Positions 31,612 through 32,324 of a DNA stretch of 32,324 nucleotides are shown here, one piece after another; the stretch's first letter is position 1; the number at the start of each line of letters is the position of its first letter. This DNA is from a virus: the IMG/VR virus record IMGVR_UViG_3300033183_000240, positions 1 through 32,324 of that record. One strand, given 5' to 3'. The notes under the pieces were generated by a model. That model did not search any database and had not been told where the DNA came from. It worked only from the letters and a program-made list of their open reading frames with translations. The translations under genes and the position numbers were made by a program.

Positions 31612-31767
31612 ATGAATCTCACCTTGCAAGAAGTTGACGCACTAATTACTGCGTTGCAACTGATGAACATTACTGATCAAAATCGTCAAGAACAACTTCT
31701 TGGTGTAGACTACAAGGAGATCTGTAAAAAACTGGAGAACCATCGTTTCAACATGACTTCATTCTAA
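31612..31767 (+). CDS. 51-aa small protein
   Basis: Starts MNLTLQEVDALITALQLMN and ends ENHRFNMTSF, with an AGGAAAC Shine-Dalgarno-like stretch at normal distance. It is helical and charged (VDYKEICKKLENHR), with one Cys. A TATACT box at 31592-31597 might serve as a -10 for it. Small helical proteins of this type are common in cyanomyoviruses and are not characterised. The stop overlaps an ATG in TAATG. Confidence 0.65.
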   Translation: MNLTLQEVDALITALQLMNITDQNRQEQLLGVDYKEICKKLENHRFNMTSF

Positions 31768-31916
31768 TGAAACTTCTTTTTGTTATTTCTGGTGTCTGGT
31801 TTCTTCATTGGTTATGTCTGTTGCCCTCTCGTTTAGTGGCTATCGCCACCGCAAACGACTTGTCCGCTCAGCTGTGGACTGGTTTGTATCAAACTTCATT
31901 GGTAAGTATCAACTAG
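31767..31916 (+). CDS. 49-aa hydrophobic ORF overlapping the metallopeptidase gene
   Basis: The ATG at 31767 overlaps the preceding stop in TAATG and opens MKLLFVISGVWFLHWLCLLP, a hydrophobic segment resembling a signal or membrane anchor. The ORF then runs out of frame through the first 100 bases of the metallopeptidase gene. Coupled starts of this kind are common here, which favours a real gene, but the long overlap and lack of a recognised family leave it doubtful. Confidence 0.35.
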   Translation: MKLLFVISGVWFLHWLCLLPSRLVAIATANDLSAQLWTGLYQTSLVSIN

Positions 31917-32248
31917 AGATTGATATTCAGGACCGAGGATTGAATCGTGAAGGTCTCTTCGGAGCCTGCACAATTCTTGACAAGAACTCCCGTCCCAGGG
32001 AGTTTCTTATTGAGATGAATAATACTCTGGACGATATGGCTTACTTGTCCACATTGTTCCATGAGTTAATTCATGTCAAACAACGTGTGTTGGGTCAATT
32101 CAAAACCAAATATGATAAAGATTACTGGTTTGGGAAACTGATTGATCCTGACACAGAATATAAAAACCTCCCGTGGGAGGTAGAGGCTCACCAGTGTGAG
32201 GGTTCCGTAACAGAACTTTACCTGGAGAGCCTTGCCACTCCTCTCTGA
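31814..32248 (+). CDS. putative HExxH (SprT-like) zinc metallopeptidase
   Basis: A 144-aa protein from ATG 31814; a TTG six bases upstream (31808) is in frame but less likely. Residues 83-87 are HELIH in the context STLFHELIHVKQ, the zinc-binding and catalytic motif of SprT/gluzincin-type peptidases. The later WEVEAHQCEG segment could give the third ligand (E or H). The N-terminal 30 residues are helical and basic (GYRHRKRLVRSAVDWFV). Related small SprT-like proteins occur in cyanomyoviruses; substrate and role are unknown. It overlaps the 49-aa ORF in another frame, and a promoter for the next gene lies at its end. Confidence 0.7.
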   Translation: MSVALSFSGYRHRKRLVRSAVDWFVSNFIGKYQLEIDIQDRGLNREGLFGACTILDKNSRPREFLIEMNNTLDDMAYLSTLFHELIHVKQRVLGQFKTKYDKDYWFGKLIDPDTEYKNLPWEVEAHQCEGSVTELYLESLATPL

Positions 32249-32273
32249 GGGTGGTATATTACTTAGGTAATCG
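32232..32273 (+). promoter_or_regulatory. sigma70-type promoter reading out of the window
   Basis: TTGCCA (32232-32237) and TATATT (32255-32260) are spaced by 17 bases. The -35 lies inside the end of the metallopeptidase gene. The spacer can pair (CCAC with GTGG). The start region TAGGTAATCG (32264-32273) is identical, and at the same offset, to that of the promoter at 15549. Confidence 0.6.
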
Positions 32274-32278
32274 GGACA

Positions 32279-32293
32279 GGGAACTTAGTTCCC
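32279..32293 (+). other. leader hairpin downstream of the promoter
   Basis: GGGAAC (32279-32284) pairs with GTTCCC (32288-32293) over a three-base loop in the leader that follows the promoter at 32255. The gene it serves lies beyond the window. The rest of the edge (32294-32324) shows no clear feature. Confidence 0.4.
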
Positions 32294-32324
32294 ACCTTGG
32301 TTGCAACTTGTTAAACTTTCAAAG

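Overview
The window is a segment of a T4-like myovirus that infects marine picocyanobacteria (Synechococcus or Prochlorococcus). The placement rests on T4-type core genes (gp32, gp53, gp48, gp4, gp54, gp26, gp5), the tail and fibre layout usual in marine cyanomyoviruses, and a CP12-like gene. CP12 regulates the Calvin cycle and is a known cyanophage auxiliary metabolic gene. Genes are tightly packed, with stop/start overlaps of 1-4 nt nearly throughout. There is no stretch over 300 bases without a gene or RNA.

Layout: (a) 1-1077, the 3' part of gp32 (ssDNA-binding protein) and two small membrane-type genes, closed by a bidirectional terminator at 1091-1131. (b) 1161-4211, a leftward late operon: gp4, a conserved 169-aa protein, gp48, gp53. 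(c) 4249-15515, a rightward late tail/baseplate block: gp54, gp26, a gp51-position small ORF, a lysozyme-bearing tail protein, a 640-aa tail protein, a gp27-like hub, cp12, a gp5 OB-fold hub protein, a needle-like beta protein and two virion-type proteins. (d) 15518-16442, a switch region with a sigma70-type promoter, two small genes, tRNAs for Gly, Leu, Thr and Pro, and one tRNA-like element. (e) 16499-31323, a fibre cassette of five genes; the first and last (2025 and 1882 aa) end in peptidase S74 chaperone domains, and they share repeat modules. (f) 31333-32324, a second promoter region with small genes and a HExxH metallopeptidase, then a promoter reading out of the window.

Late promoters appear as (A)TAAATA boxes 20-55 nt before gp4, gp54, gp26, cp12, gp5 and the fibre operons. 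Early-type sigma70 promoters precede the small-gene clusters, two of them with the -35 box inside a hairpin.

The observations I rate most worth checking are these. A canonical T_TTT_TTC slip site, with an internal Shine-Dalgarno 10 nt upstream, would fuse gp26 to the downstream small ORF, as in the G/GT tail chaperones of other phages. The T4 gp5 modules (OB fold, lysozyme, needle) are divided among three genes. cp12 sits inside the baseplate hub operon. A tRNA-like element has no recognisable anticodon loop, and a tRNA-Leu(UAA) lacks the long variable arm.
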